DNA from: Pseudomonadota bacterium
GTDB taxonomy: Bacteria; Pseudomonadota; Alphaproteobacteria; Rhizobiales; Phreatobacteraceae
Assembly: GCA_020161695.1 (NCBI GenBank)
Contig: JAIUOO010000004.1
Location: 124,001-188,000 of the forward strand
Length of the DNA: 64,000 nt
Reading direction: 5' to 3'
Part shown: positions 34,861 to 43,559 of the stretch, piece by piece
How the letters are laid out: every line of letters begins with the position of its first letter
Position numbering within the stretch: the stretch's first letter is position 1
Notes under the pieces: model-generated
What the model was told of the DNA's origin: nothing
Databases searched by the model: none
The model's input: the letters and a program-made list of their open reading frames with translations, nothing else
Made by a program: the position numbers and the translations under genes

Positions 34861-34901
34861 CCCTGCCGCGGTTTGCTTGACGCGAGCCTAACGCGGCAGG
34901 G
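34861..34901. repeat. Inverted repeat between DapA-family gene and GGDEF gene
   Basis: CCCTGCCGCG (34861-34870) and CGCGGCAGGG (34892-34901) form a perfect 10-bp stem around a 21-base loop just after the DapA-family stop codon on the minus strand. It has no T-run, so it may be a weak or factor-assisted terminator or an mRNA end-stabiliser that separates the GGDEF gene from the transporter/lyase operon. Confidence 0.6.
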
Positions 34902-34920
34902 AAATTCGGTATTATGGTAG

Positions 34921-35850
34921 TCAGGCTGCGGCTTTCAGCCCCACTTCAGGGAGCTTGGGTCGCACCTTCAGCGCCTTGGCCATCATGGCCTCGACCTCGG
35001 CCTTTTCGTGCGGCAGGAGTTCAAGGCGCGGCGGGCGGGTCCGCCAGGTGCCGCGGCCCATGATGTGTTCGCAGAGCTTGATGCACTGGACGAGGTCCGG
35101 GCGGGCATCGAGGTGGAGCAGCGGCATGAACCACTCGTAGAGCGGCATGGCTTCGGCGTAGCGGCCGGCCTTGGCGAGGCGGAACAGCGTCTCGCCCTCG
35201 CGCGGGAAGGCATTGGACATGCCGGAGACCCAGCCGACCGCACCCATGGCGACGCTCTCGACGATGACGTCGTCGAGGCCGGCGAACAGCACGAAGCGGT
35301 CGCCGACCATGTTGCGGGTGTCGATGAAGCGGCGGGTGTCGCCCGAGCTGTCCTTGAAGCAGACGACCGTATCGACGTCGGCCAGCGACACGAGGATGTC
35401 GGGGGTGACGTCGTTCTTGTAGATCGGCGGATTGTTGTAGAGCATCACCGGCAGGTCGGTGGCGCTCGCGACAGAACGGAAATGCTGCGCGGTTTCGTGC
35501 GGCTTGGACGAATAGACCAGCGCCGGCATGACCATGATGCCGTCGAGGCCGACGCGGGCCGCTTCCTTCGCCGTCTCCACCGCGAAGGCGGTGGTGAATT
35601 CGGCGATGCCGCAGAGCACTGGCACGCGGCCGGCGGCGACCGACTTCGCGGCCTCCATGATCTGGATCTTCTCCGAGCGCTCCAGCGAGGTGTTCTCGCC
35701 GACCGAGCCGCAGATGATGAGGCCCGAGACGCCGTCGCGGATCAGGCCGTCCATGACCTTGGCGGTGGCGTCGATGTCGAGGGACAGGTCCTCACGGAAC
35801 TGCGTCGTAACGGCCGGGAAGACGCCTTCCCAGGAAATGCGGGGTGCCAT
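34921..35850 (-). CDS. Dihydrodipicolinate synthase family lyase (putative pyrroline-4-hydroxy-2-carboxylate deaminase)
   Basis: 309 residues from ATG 35850. Class I aldolase of the DapA family: GVSGLIICGSVGENTSLERSE (substrate loop), MLYNNPPIYKNDV (catalytic Tyr) and VVCFKDSSGD with the Schiff-base Lys. In hydroxyproline pathways a DapA-family enzyme (LhpC/HypD) deaminates pyrroline-4-hydroxy-2-carboxylate to alpha-ketoglutarate semialdehyde. The presence of hypE and a TRAP transporter in the same orientation makes this the best guess. Other DapA-type aldolases cannot be excluded. It follows dctP by 70 bp. Confidence 0.8.
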   Translation of the reverse strand: MAPRISWEGVFPAVTTQFREDLSLDIDATAKVMDGLIRDGVSGLIICGSVGENTSLERSEKIQIMEAAKSVAAGRVPVLCGIAEFTTAFAVETAKEAARVGLDGIMVMPALVYSSKPHETAQHFRSVASATDLPVMLYNNPPIYKNDVTPDILVSLADVDTVVCFKDSSGDTRRFIDTRNMVGDRFVLFAGLDDVIVESVAMGAVGWVSGMSNAFPREGETLFRLAKAGRYAEAMPLYEWFMPLLHLDARPDLVQCIKLCEHIMGRGTWRTRPPRLELLPHEKAEVEAMMAKALKVRPKLPEVGLKAAA

Positions 35851-35920
35851 TGTGATGTTCTCCGAATAGGCGGGCGGGACCGGCCCTTGCGGGTCCCGGG
35901 ATGAGCGAATGGGCCAGAGG

Positions 35921-36904
35921 TCAGAGCGTCGCGCCGGCCTTGCGCAGATCGGCGAGGATCGGCGCCTTGGGCAGCCAGACCTTGTCGAACTCGGCGACGA
36001 CGGCTTCGGCTTCCTTCGGGTCGGCGTTGCGGAACGGGATGCCGGTGGCCTTGAACTGCTCGACAAGCTTCGGCTCGTTGCCGGCGAGCTCGTCGATCTG
36101 GGTGTCGAGGGCGGCCTTGACCGTCTTGGTGATGAGTTCACGGTCAGCAGCCGAGACAGTCTGCCAGACGCGGCCCGAGACGAGGGCGATGACCGGCATG
36201 AAGACCGCATTCATCTGCAGGATCGACTTCGACACCTTGTCGAAACGCTGGTTCCACGAGAACTCGAGATCGGCCTCGAGGCCATCCACCTGGCCGTTGG
36301 TCATGGCGTCGAAGACGGCAGGGGTCGGGATCGGCGTCGGGGCGGCGCCGAGGGCCTGGTAGAAGTCGCGATAGACCGGGGTCGGATTGATGCGCAGCTT
36401 CATGCCGCGGATGTCCGCCACTTTCGAGATGTCGCGGGCGGCGAAGACGGCGCGCATGCCGGTGATGCCCCAGGCGAGGCCGATCGTGCCGGTCTCGCGC
36501 GGCAGCACCTCGAACAGTTTGGCGGCCACGGGATGGCGCACGAGCTTGGCGATCTTCGGCGTGGAATCGACGATGTAGGGGGCAGTGATGGCGGCGATGG
36601 TCGGCACGCGCGAGCCGAGCTCGGCGGCCATGATCCAGCCCATATCGAGCGCGCCGGACTGCATCTGCTGCAGCATGGCGGCCTCGTTGCCGAGCTGGCC
36701 GGAATGGAAGACGGTCAGCGTCAGGCGGCCGTTGGTGGCGGCCTTCAGGTCCTCGCCGACCTTCAGGGCGGCCTTGTTCCAGGGGTGGCCGTTGGGGGTG
36801 AGGATGCCGAGGCGGAACTCCTTCGCCTGCGCCAGCGCGAGGGAGGGAGCGGCGAGCGGCAGCGTCGCGCCGGCGGCGATGAGATGGCGACGGGACAGGG
36901 TCAT
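35921..36904 (-). CDS. dctP: TRAP transporter substrate-binding protein DctP
   Basis: 327 residues from ATG 36904, with AAGGAG 7 bases upstream. The ATG at 36910 lies too close to that site. Signal peptide with a twin-arginine-like SRRHLIAAGATLPLAA and cleavage near ALAQA. DctP fold: LTPNGHPWNKAALKVGEDL, FHSGQLGNEAAMLQQMQSGALDM, and the carboxylate-binding arginine region GMKLRINPTPVYRDFYQALGA. Periplasmic receptor for a carboxylate, possibly hydroxyproline given the neighbours. It follows dctM by about 30 bp. Confidence 0.9.
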   Translation of the reverse strand: MTLSRRHLIAAGATLPLAAPSLALAQAKEFRLGILTPNGHPWNKAALKVGEDLKAATNGRLTLTVFHSGQLGNEAAMLQQMQSGALDMGWIMAAELGSRVPTIAAITAPYIVDSTPKIAKLVRHPVAAKLFEVLPRETGTIGLAWGITGMRAVFAARDISKVADIRGMKLRINPTPVYRDFYQALGAAPTPIPTPAVFDAMTNGQVDGLEADLEFSWNQRFDKVSKSILQMNAVFMPVIALVSGRVWQTVSAADRELITKTVKAALDTQIDELAGNEPKLVEQFKATGIPFRNADPKEAEAVVAEFDKVWLPKAPILADLRKAGATL

Positions 36905-36936
36905 GGACATGCTCCTTCGGGTTGGAGGGTCGGCAT

Positions 36937-38202
36937 TCACTTGATCAGGGCGAGGGAGAGGAACGGATAGAGCGAGAGCAGGACGAGGAGGATGCAGGAC
37001 ACGCCGAAGAACGGCATGGTGACGAGGAACATCTTGCCCGGCTTGGCGCCGGTGACGGCCGCCGCGACGAAGAAGCAGAGACCGACGGGTGGCGAGAGCA
37101 GACCGAGGACGAGGTTGATCACCACGACGACGCCGAAATGGCGGGGATCGATGCCGTAGACCTCGGTGGCGATCGGCAGGAGGATCGGCACCGTCATGAT
37201 CAGGCCGGGAATGCCGTCGATCACCGTGCCGATGACCAGCAGGATGACGTTGACGAGCAGCATGAAGGAGATCGGATCCTTCGCCACGCCCTGGATCCAG
37301 GCGGCGGTTTCCTGCGGCACCTTCCCGTAGATCAGCACCCACGAGAACACGGCGGCGGCCGCCACCAGAAACAGCACGATGGCCGAATAGACGCCGGCCC
37401 GCAGCATCATTTCGGGCAGGCGGGAGAAGGAGAATTCCTGCGTCCAGTAGCGCCCGACGAGGGCTGCGGCGACCGCGCCCACGGCCGCCGCCTCGGTCGC
37501 ATTGGCGAGGCCTCCGAGGATCGAGCCGACGATGACGACGGGAATGGCGAGGGTCGGCAGCGCCGACAGGACCGTGGCCGCGCGCTGGCGCAGGGTCCGC
37601 TTCTCGGCGCGCGGGTAGTTATAGACGAAGCCCATCGCCGCGATGGTGATGAAGAACAGGCCGGTGAGCAGGATGCCGGGCAGGATGCCGGCGATCAGCA
37701 TGTCCGAGACCGAGACCTGCGCCAGCACCGAATAGACCACGAACATGACCGAGGGCGGGATGATCGGCCCGAGCATGCCGCCATAGGCGGTGAGGCCGGC
37801 GGCGAAGGTCTTGTCGTAGCCCTGCTTCTCCATTTCCGGGACCATGATCTGCGACATGATCGCGACCTGGGCGGTGGCCGAGCCGAGGATGGAGGAGACG
37901 AACATGTTGGCGAGGATGTTGACGTAGGCGAGGCCGCCACGCACCGAGCCGACGAAGGCCATGGCGAGGTCGACGATGCGGCGGGTGATGCCGCCGCCGT
38001 TCATGATCTCGCCGATCAGGATGAACAGCGGAATGGCGATGAGGCCGTAGCTGTCGACGCCGCCGAAGAGCTGGAGCGGGTAGCTCTGGAACAGCAGAGG
38101 ATTGCCCGACGCCATGATGTAGACGATGCCGGCGAGGCAGAGGCAGAGGCCGATCGGCACGCCGACCAGCATGATGATCATGAAGGCGGCGGAGGTGATC
38201 AT
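36937..38202 (-). CDS. dctM: TRAP transporter large permease DctM
   Basis: 421 residues, about twelve transmembrane helices, with the DctM signatures AIPLFILIGEIMNGGG, GGLAYVNILANMFVSSILGSATAQVA and LGPIIPPSVMFVVY. Sodium-coupled transport subunit. The ATG at 38202 overlaps the dctQ stop (TGATG), so the two are translationally coupled. Confidence 0.93.
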   Translation of the reverse strand: MITSAAFMIIMLVGVPIGLCLCLAGIVYIMASGNPLLFQSYPLQLFGGVDSYGLIAIPLFILIGEIMNGGGITRRIVDLAMAFVGSVRGGLAYVNILANMFVSSILGSATAQVAIMSQIMVPEMEKQGYDKTFAAGLTAYGGMLGPIIPPSVMFVVYSVLAQVSVSDMLIAGILPGILLTGLFFITIAAMGFVYNYPRAEKRTLRQRAATVLSALPTLAIPVVIVGSILGGLANATEAAAVGAVAAALVGRYWTQEFSFSRLPEMMLRAGVYSAIVLFLVAAAAVFSWVLIYGKVPQETAAWIQGVAKDPISFMLLVNVILLVIGTVIDGIPGLIMTVPILLPIATEVYGIDPRHFGVVVVINLVLGLLSPPVGLCFFVAAAVTGAKPGKMFLVTMPFFGVSCILLVLLSLYPFLSLALIK

Positions 38203-38825
38203 CAGTTCACCCCGTCGACGTCGGAGAGGACGAAGCCCTTGAGGCGGGCGCGCGGGACGACGCCGATATCCTCGATGAGGTTGGCGAGGCCGTGGATCGT
38301 CATCGACACGGCGAAGATCGGCAGGATGAGATAGAGCACCCAGGTCGGCCAGTTCAGCGTCTGGGTGCGCTCGGTGTAGAGGAAGTTGAAGGTCTCGCCG
38401 GCGAATTCCCGGGCGTCGAAGCCGGCCCGGGCGATGCCGACCGGATCCATCCACAGCCAGCACATGGCGGCGAGCGAGACGCCGAAGATGACGACGAGGC
38501 CGGTGGCCGCGAGCTTGGCGATCCTCTGGCCGCGCTCCGGCAGCCGCTCGGTCAGCATCGACACCGCGAAGTCGAGTCTCAGGCGGGTCATGGCGGATGC
38601 GCCGACGAAGGTCAGCCAGACGACCGAGTAAACCGCCGACTCGTCGATCCAGTAGATCGGCATGCCGGTGTAGCGGGTCGCGACGTTCACCAGGATCAGC
38701 GCGGTGAGCAGGAACATCAGGCCGGTAATAGCCAGGCGCTCGGCGGCAAGCAGGGCCTCCGACGCCTTCATGATCGCCCGCCATGGTGCGATCGCCGGAC
38801 TTGTCGTGATCGTTTGGTCGATCAT
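38202..38825 (-). CDS. dctQ: TRAP transporter small permease DctQ
   Basis: 207 residues from ATG 38825, with GAGGTG 6 bases upstream. A GTG at 38834 would sit inside that site. Four transmembrane helices, with the family segment RYTGMPIYWIDESAVYSVVWLTFVGASAM. First gene of the dctQ-dctM-dctP-DapA-family operon. It diverges from a GntR regulator across about 190 bp that hold a likely promoter. Confidence 0.9.
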   Translation of the reverse strand: MIDQTITTSPAIAPWRAIMKASEALLAAERLAITGLMFLLTALILVNVATRYTGMPIYWIDESAVYSVVWLTFVGASAMTRLRLDFAVSMLTERLPERGQRIAKLAATGLVVIFGVSLAAMCWLWMDPVGIARAGFDAREFAGETFNFLYTERTQTLNWPTWVLYLILPIFAVSMTIHGLANLIEDIGVVPRARLKGFVLSDVDGVN

Positions 38826-38866
38826 CGGGCGCACCTCGTTGAGTGCCGTCGCTCTGGATTTCTTTG

Positions 38867-38896
38867 ATCGTAGATTTTATACATTATTCGAGTCAA
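38867..38896 (-). promoter_or_regulatory. Putative dctQ promoter with AT-rich spacer (GntR operator candidate)
   Basis: On the minus strand TTGACT (38896-38891), 18-base spacer, TACGAT (38872-38867), about 40 bp upstream of the dctQ start. The spacer (GAATAATGTATAAAAT) is sharply AT-rich and contains a partial dyad around GTATA. It is a natural place for the divergently encoded GntR protein to bind. Confidence 0.5.
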
Positions 38897-39017
38897 TGCC
38901 TGCCCGCGACATTTTCACGGACCATTCGTGTAAATGTTGCGGGCAGGTCATGATGCAGATGGCGCCGAGTCGCCGACGTGCCATCCGGGCAGGCGGCAAG
39001 GTGGGAACCAGGCCAGA

Positions 39018-39677
39018 ATGACTGCAACGCTGAAGCATCGAACCCTGTCCGCGGCCATCGTCGACCGGCTGCGGCAGTCCATTCTCGACGGCACGCATGC
39101 GGCTGGCGCGCAGCTGCGGCAGGACGCGCTGGCCGATACCTACGGCGTCAGCCGCATTCCCGTCCGCGAGGCGCTGTTCCAGCTTGAAGCCGAAGGGCTC
39201 GTCCGCATCGCCCCGCACAAGGGTGCCATCGTCTCGGAACTGTCGCTGGACGAGATCAACGATGTGTTCGACCTGCGCTGCCTGCTGGAGCCGCGCATGC
39301 TGGCGCAGTCGGCGCCGCGCTTCACGCCTGAGGATTTCGCGCGGCTTGACGACATCCAGTCGAAGTTCGAGGCGGCGATCGCGCGGCGCGATGTCGGCCA
39401 GTGGGGCGTGCTCAATGCCGAGTTCCACATGGCGCTCTACGAACGGGCCTCGCAGCCGCGCACGCGCGCCATCGTTGCCGCGCTCCTGCAGACGAGCGAC
39501 CGCTATACGCGCGTGCAGCTGTCGGGCACATCGGCCATGGGGATCGCCGAGCAGGAACACGCCGAGTTGATCCGGTTGTGTCGTGCGGGCGACATCGACC
39601 AGGCCTGCCGCTTCCTGGCACGTCATATCGAGTCGGTTCGGGCCGATCTGATCCGGGTCGTCGGGCGCGGAACCTGA
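39018..39677 (+). CDS. GntR-family (FCD subfamily) regulator of the TRAP/hydroxyproline operon
   Basis: 219 residues from ATG 39018. N-terminal GntR winged helix (DGTHAAGAQLRQDALADTYG, VSRIPVREALFQLEAEGLV) and a C-terminal all-helical FCD ligand domain with the metal-site pattern DLRCLLEP, NAEFHMALY and EQEHAELI. Divergent from dctQ, the standard arrangement for a local repressor. Its effector is probably an intermediate of the operon substrate. Confidence 0.9.
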   Translation: MTATLKHRTLSAAIVDRLRQSILDGTHAAGAQLRQDALADTYGVSRIPVREALFQLEAEGLVRIAPHKGAIVSELSLDEINDVFDLRCLLEPRMLAQSAPRFTPEDFARLDDIQSKFEAAIARRDVGQWGVLNAEFHMALYERASQPRTRAIVAALLQTSDRYTRVQLSGTSAMGIAEQEHAELIRLCRAGDIDQACRFLARHIESVRADLIRVVGRGT

Positions 39678-39872
39678 GATGTTCCACTGCCGAATGGCAG
39701 TTGCGCGTCAACCGAATGTCACCCACATATGCTTTGACGTTGACGTACGGTGACGGTTTCTGTACGCGAAACCCGTCGCCACGAGGCCTTCGGCGCGAGC
39801 CGGAACAGACCCGCGTAAGCCGACGTCGCAACAACCACCTTTCCGATAGACAGAACCAAGGACCAGTCGCCT

Positions 39873-40259
39873 TTGTCTTTCACGTCCCAGAATGGCTTAT
39901 CTGACCGTCTCGAGGCTTCGCAGAAGGCGAAGCAGGCCCTGCTGGAAAAGTTCCGTTCGCGTCCGGGAGCGGATGATCCGGAATTCCTGAAGCGCCAGGC
40001 CGAGCGCCGCGCCATCGCCGAGGCCCGCGCCGAGCGCGAAGCCGCCAAGGAAGCGATCCGCAAGGCCGAGCAGGAGCGCCTCGCCGCCGAGGAAGCAGTC
40101 CGCAAGGAAGCCGAGCGGATTGCTGCCGAAGAGGCCGAGCTGAAGCGGCTCGAAGAGGAAGAGGCCCGTGCCAAGGCGCGGCCGAAGCAGATTTACCGCG
40201 AGATTGCGGCCTATGCAGAGGCCCGCGCCCGCGCTGCCGCCAAAGGCGGCCGCCGCTGA
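39873..40259 (+). CDS. DUF6481 family coiled-coil protein
   Basis: 128 residues starting at TTG 39873 (AAGGA 10 bases upstream). No ATG fits the family N-terminus. It begins SFTSQNGLSDRLEASQKAKQ and ALLEKFRSRPGADDPEFLKR, then a long charged helix rich in Ala, Glu, Arg and Lys (residues about 45-105). This matches what I recall of the small DUF6481 proteins of Alphaproteobacteria, whose function is unknown. The leader of about 190 bp before it carries TTGACG boxes (39732-39743) and GC-rich dyads. The gene stands alone and is closed by a strong terminator. Confidence 0.8.
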   Translation: MSFTSQNGLSDRLEASQKAKQALLEKFRSRPGADDPEFLKRQAERRAIAEARAEREAAKEAIRKAEQERLAAEEAVRKEAERIAAEEAELKRLEEEEARAKARPKQIYREIAAYAEARARAAAKGGRR

Positions 40260-40286
40260 CGCGACCTGCCACTTCGGAGAATCGAG

Positions 40287-40312
40287 AAGGCCGCCCGCAA
40301 GGCGGCCTTTTT
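40287..40312 (+). terminator. Rho-independent terminator after the DUF6481 gene
   Basis: AAGGCCGCC (40287-40295), 5-base loop, GGCGGCCTT (40301-40309) followed directly by TTT. A 9-bp GC-rich stem with a T-run, 28 bp after the stop codon. Confidence 0.9.
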
Positions 40313-40328
40313 CATGGGCGGTGCTGCC

Positions 40329-41099
40329 TCATGAACGCAGGCGCTTCCAGAAGCGCGAGACGATCGCGCCATGGACAGCGATGGCAAGGCCAAGCAAAGC
40401 CAGCACCAGACGCATGTCAGTCCTGCGGTCTGCCTCCGGATCCGCCGAACCCGTGACGTAGATTGCAGCGGGTGCACTCGACAGCCCATGCCGCTCTGCC
40501 GCCAGCGCTGCGACATCCGGGCCGCGGCCGGACGAGGGCGCTCCGATCCGCAGCACAGCCTCCGGCGGTGCGCCCCAGCGGCGCGGAGCGGCAGGCGAGG
40601 CAGGATCGCTGCCGGCATTCTCCTGCGCGATGATCCAGACGGGGACCGGATCGCCGCGCGTCCAGCCGGAATCGACCAGGGGGGCCGCATACCAGGTCAC
40701 CGGCGCGCCATAGTTCCGGGTGCCGCGAAAGGCGCGCGCGGCCGCGAACTCGGTCATGATCCGTGCGCCCGCCAGCCTGTAGCCGAGCGCCGAGGGATGG
40801 GCGGGAATCGCCGAGGCGGCGACCGGGCCGATCACCTGCGATGCCGTGAGCGCCGCCGTCGGCACGAGGCCGATGGTCATGCCGAAACCTGCGAAGAGGA
40901 GGGCGCCGGCGAGCGACGTCGTGCCGGTGCCACCGGCGATCCAGGCTCCCAATGCCAGCCCGATCAGGCAGGCCGGAACCATCCAGATCAGGACGAGGTC
41001 GAGATGGGCAGCCGCCAGCCCGGCGGCGGCCAGCCCGATGAGCGCGGGCACTCCGCGCAGGAATGCCGGCCAAGGCGATGCCATCCAAGTCCGCTGCAT
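40329..41099 (-). CDS. Hypothetical membrane protein
   Basis: 256 residues from ATG 41099 (MQRTWMASPWPAFLRG). An ATG at 41084 is also possible. Three hydrophobic helices near the N-terminus (residues about 12-100), a long polar domain (about 100-220) with segments such as YGAPVTWYAAPLVDSGWTRG and PVPVWIIAQENAG, and one C-terminal helix (LVLALLGLAIAVHGAIV) ending in a basic tail. The polar part is probably periplasmic. I do not recognise the family. It lies about 80 bp downstream of an AraC regulator in the same direction. Confidence 0.65.
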   Translation of the reverse strand: MQRTWMASPWPAFLRGVPALIGLAAAGLAAAHLDLVLIWMVPACLIGLALGAWIAGGTGTTSLAGALLFAGFGMTIGLVPTAALTASQVIGPVAASAIPAHPSALGYRLAGARIMTEFAAARAFRGTRNYGAPVTWYAAPLVDSGWTRGDPVPVWIIAQENAGSDPASPAAPRRWGAPPEAVLRIGAPSSGRGPDVAALAAERHGLSSAPAAIYVTGSADPEADRRTDMRLVLALLGLAIAVHGAIVSRFWKRLRS

Positions 41100-41178
41100 G
41101 CCATGCCCCCGCCCAGGAGCGGCTGTTGCAGCATGACGGCGGCCCGGCACGCAAGCGAGGCGTGCGACTTTGGCCGGA

Positions 41179-41985
41179 TCAGCCCGAACGTTCGTCGCTG
41201 GCGCGACGGGCAGACCCGGGCGCATGGCCCATCACGGAGCGGAATGCCACCGCGAAGGCGGCGGAGGACGAGAAGCCGAGCCGCATCGCCACGTCCTTGA
41301 CGGTAGCGCCGGCGCCGAGCCGCTCCAGCGCCGCCATGATCCGCACGCGCTGGCGCCACGCCTTGAAGGTCAGCGATGTCTCCACCGGGAACAGGCGCGA
41401 GATGGTTCGCACCGACGTGCCTGCCTCCCCGGCCAGGTCGGCCAGGTCGCGCCGGCCGGCCATGTCGGCGATGGCGGCTTCAGCGACGCGTGCCATGGCG
41501 GCGCTGCGCGGCATGGGCACGAAAGTCGGTGCTGGCGGGCTCACCGTCACTTCATCGAGCAGGAGCTCGACGAGCGCCCGCCCGCGGCTCGATGAAATGG
41601 CCGGATCGAACAGTGCGAGGATCAAGGCGCGCAGCAGCGGCGAGACGCCGATGACGCGGTCAGCCTCCGGTGGCGGCGCGATCCAGCCGCGCCTCAGAGC
41701 GTCGGGCTCCATATAGGTGGAGCGCATGGCGACATCGGTGAGCATGTCGACCGCATGGGGAAAGCGCGGCGGAAGCCATACCGCGCGATGCTGCGGCACC
41801 AGCCAGCGACCGGTCGGTGTCGCGACCTGCATCGTGCCGGACGCGGCGAAGAGCAACTGGGCTGTGTCGTGACGGTGCAAGGGCAGATGGGTGCCGCGCG
41901 GATAGGTCGTCGCCAGAACCCCCACGCCGTCGCGGAAATCGGCTGCTGGCGTCTTGTCGATGATAATTGGCGCAACGTCGCTCAT
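41179..41985 (-). CDS. AraC-family regulator with cupin sensor
   Basis: 268 residues. N-terminal cupin-like domain (PRGTHLPLHRHDTAQLLFAASG, then RAVWLPPRFPHAVDM) and a C-terminal AraC DNA-binding domain (GTSVRTISRLFPVETSLTFKAW and VKDVAMRLGFSSSAAFAVAF). This architecture is typical of regulators that control an adjacent exporter. It diverges from an MFS gene with only 44 bp between the starts, so it probably regulates that gene. Confidence 0.9.
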   Translation of the reverse strand: MSDVAPIIIDKTPAADFRDGVGVLATTYPRGTHLPLHRHDTAQLLFAASGTMQVATPTGRWLVPQHRAVWLPPRFPHAVDMLTDVAMRSTYMEPDALRRGWIAPPPEADRVIGVSPLLRALILALFDPAISSSRGRALVELLLDEVTVSPPAPTFVPMPRSAAMARVAEAAIADMAGRRDLADLAGEAGTSVRTISRLFPVETSLTFKAWRQRVRIMAALERLGAGATVKDVAMRLGFSSSAAFAVAFRSVMGHAPGSARRASDERSG

Positions 41986-42029
41986 GCGCCATTCTATCGT
42001 TATAACCCGATTCCGCCACGGGCTTCGTC

Positions 42030-43208
42030 ATGAACCGCGCTTCGACCGTCATCGCCTATATCAACATCGCCCACGCGCTGGACCACCTGTTCATGCTGAT
42101 CTTCGCGACGGCAGTGTTGACGATGGCGACCGAATTCGGCGTGCCGTTCGCGGACCTGCTGCCGCTGTCTCTGGGTGGGTTCATCGCCTTCGGCGCGCTG
42201 TCGCTGCCGGCTGGCTGGCTCGGCGACGCCTGGAGCCGGCGCAACATGATCGCGATCTTCTTCATCGGCGGGGGACTGGCCGTGGCTGCGACCGGCTTCG
42301 CCCGCAACCCGACCGAACTTGCCGTCGGCCTCACCGCCATCGGCGCCTTCGGTGCCATCTACCATCCCGTCGGCACGGCCATGCTGGTCTCGCACGCCGA
42401 GAGGCTCGGCCGCGAGATCGGCATCAATGGCGTCTGGGGCAATCTTGGCGTCGCCTTCTCGGCGCTGGTCACCGGCGGTCTCATGCAATTGCTCGGCTGG
42501 CGGGCGGCCTTCTTCGTGCCGGGCCTCGTCAGCATCGCCATCGGCATCGTCTTCCTGGCGCAGGTGAAGGACGAGAAGCGGCTTGGCTCCAAGGCGTCCA
42601 ATCAGGCGCGTATCGGCAAGGCCGACATGATGCGCGTCTTCGCGATCCTGCTGGTGGTCGCCTTCGCGCTGGGCCTGACCTTCAATGCGGTGACAGTCGC
42701 CCTGCCGAAGCTGATCGAGGAGCGGGTGACGGTGTTCGGGTCCGCTCCGGCCGTGATCGGGACCATTGGCTTCCTGGTCTATGTCTGCGGCGCGATCTCG
42801 CAATATGTCGTCGGCAACCTCATCGACCGTCATCCGCTGCGCAGCCTGATCATTCCCATCGGCTTCGCCATCGCGCCATTCCTGTTCCTCGCCTCGTTCG
42901 CCAGCGAATGGGCGATGCTGGTGGCGGCAACCGGCGTCGTCGTGACCATGTACAGCCAGGTCACGATCAACGACGCCATGACCGGCAAATATACCAGCGA
43001 CGAGTGGCGGGCCCGGGCCTTCGCCGCCCGCTATACGATCACCTTCGGCGTCGGCGCGGCGGCGGTCGGCCTCGTCGCCTGGCTGCATCGCACGGGTGGT
43101 TTCGCGCTGACCTTCCAGGTTCTCGGGGTGCTCTGCCTCATCATCGGCCTTGCGGCGCTGGCTTTCCCGGCCGATCGGCAGGATGCCATAGCTGCCCCTG
43201 CGGAATAG
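42030..43208 (+). CDS. Major facilitator superfamily transporter
   Basis: 392 residues, twelve predicted helices. The loop between helices 2 and 3 reads LPAGWLGDAWSRRNMIAIF, the conserved MFS motif region, and helix 4-5 has YHPVGTAMLVSHAERLGREIG. The latter is reminiscent of fosmidomycin-resistance-type (Fsr) exporters. It diverges from the cupin-AraC regulator, which suggests inducible efflux. Substrate unknown. Confidence 0.88.
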   Translation: MNRASTVIAYINIAHALDHLFMLIFATAVLTMATEFGVPFADLLPLSLGGFIAFGALSLPAGWLGDAWSRRNMIAIFFIGGGLAVAATGFARNPTELAVGLTAIGAFGAIYHPVGTAMLVSHAERLGREIGINGVWGNLGVAFSALVTGGLMQLLGWRAAFFVPGLVSIAIGIVFLAQVKDEKRLGSKASNQARIGKADMMRVFAILLVVAFALGLTFNAVTVALPKLIEERVTVFGSAPAVIGTIGFLVYVCGAISQYVVGNLIDRHPLRSLIIPIGFAIAPFLFLASFASEWAMLVAATGVVVTMYSQVTINDAMTGKYTSDEWRARAFAARYTITFGVGAAAVGLVAWLHRTGGFALTFQVLGVLCLIIGLAALAFPADRQDAIAAPAE

Positions 43209-43349
43209 CGGGAACCGACCCGTGCCCCGCGCGGTCTGGGGGCATGCGCCGCCGGCGCCCCGGCCGATGCCGGTCATCGAGCTTGCGGACACAGGCCCTC
43301 TCGCACCGCGCCATCGATCCGCGCATGTTCATGGCCGCGTCCGGAGCAT

Positions 43350-43544
43350 ATGGACGAGGCGATCGCCGCATGCCGGAGGGAGGAGCCCGATCTGCTCTTC
43401 GTTTCGGACCGGCTGCGCGGCGAGGCCAACAGCCGGAACCGGCTGGACGTCGGCGGGGATGGCGTCTCGGTCGAGACACGCATCTTCGACGGCACAGGGG
43501 GGACGCGGGCGACGCGCCTCACCCTGACGTGGGGCGACCGGTGA
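43350..43544 (+). CDS. Possible small hypothetical protein or gene remnant
   Basis: 64 codons with strong G/C bias at third positions, in a 351-bp gap between the MFS gene and the lldD-like gene. Product begins MDEAIAACRREEPDLLFVSD and ends ATRLTLTWGDR. GGAG lies 3 bases before the ATG, which is too close. No family recognised. It may be a remnant of a larger gene or chance. The rest of the gap (43209-43349) shows nothing I can name. Confidence 0.3.
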   Translation: MDEAIAACRREEPDLLFVSDRLRGEANSRNRLDVGGDGVSVETRIFDGTGGTRATRLTLTWGDR

Positions 43545-43559
43545 CGCGCGCCCGCGCCG

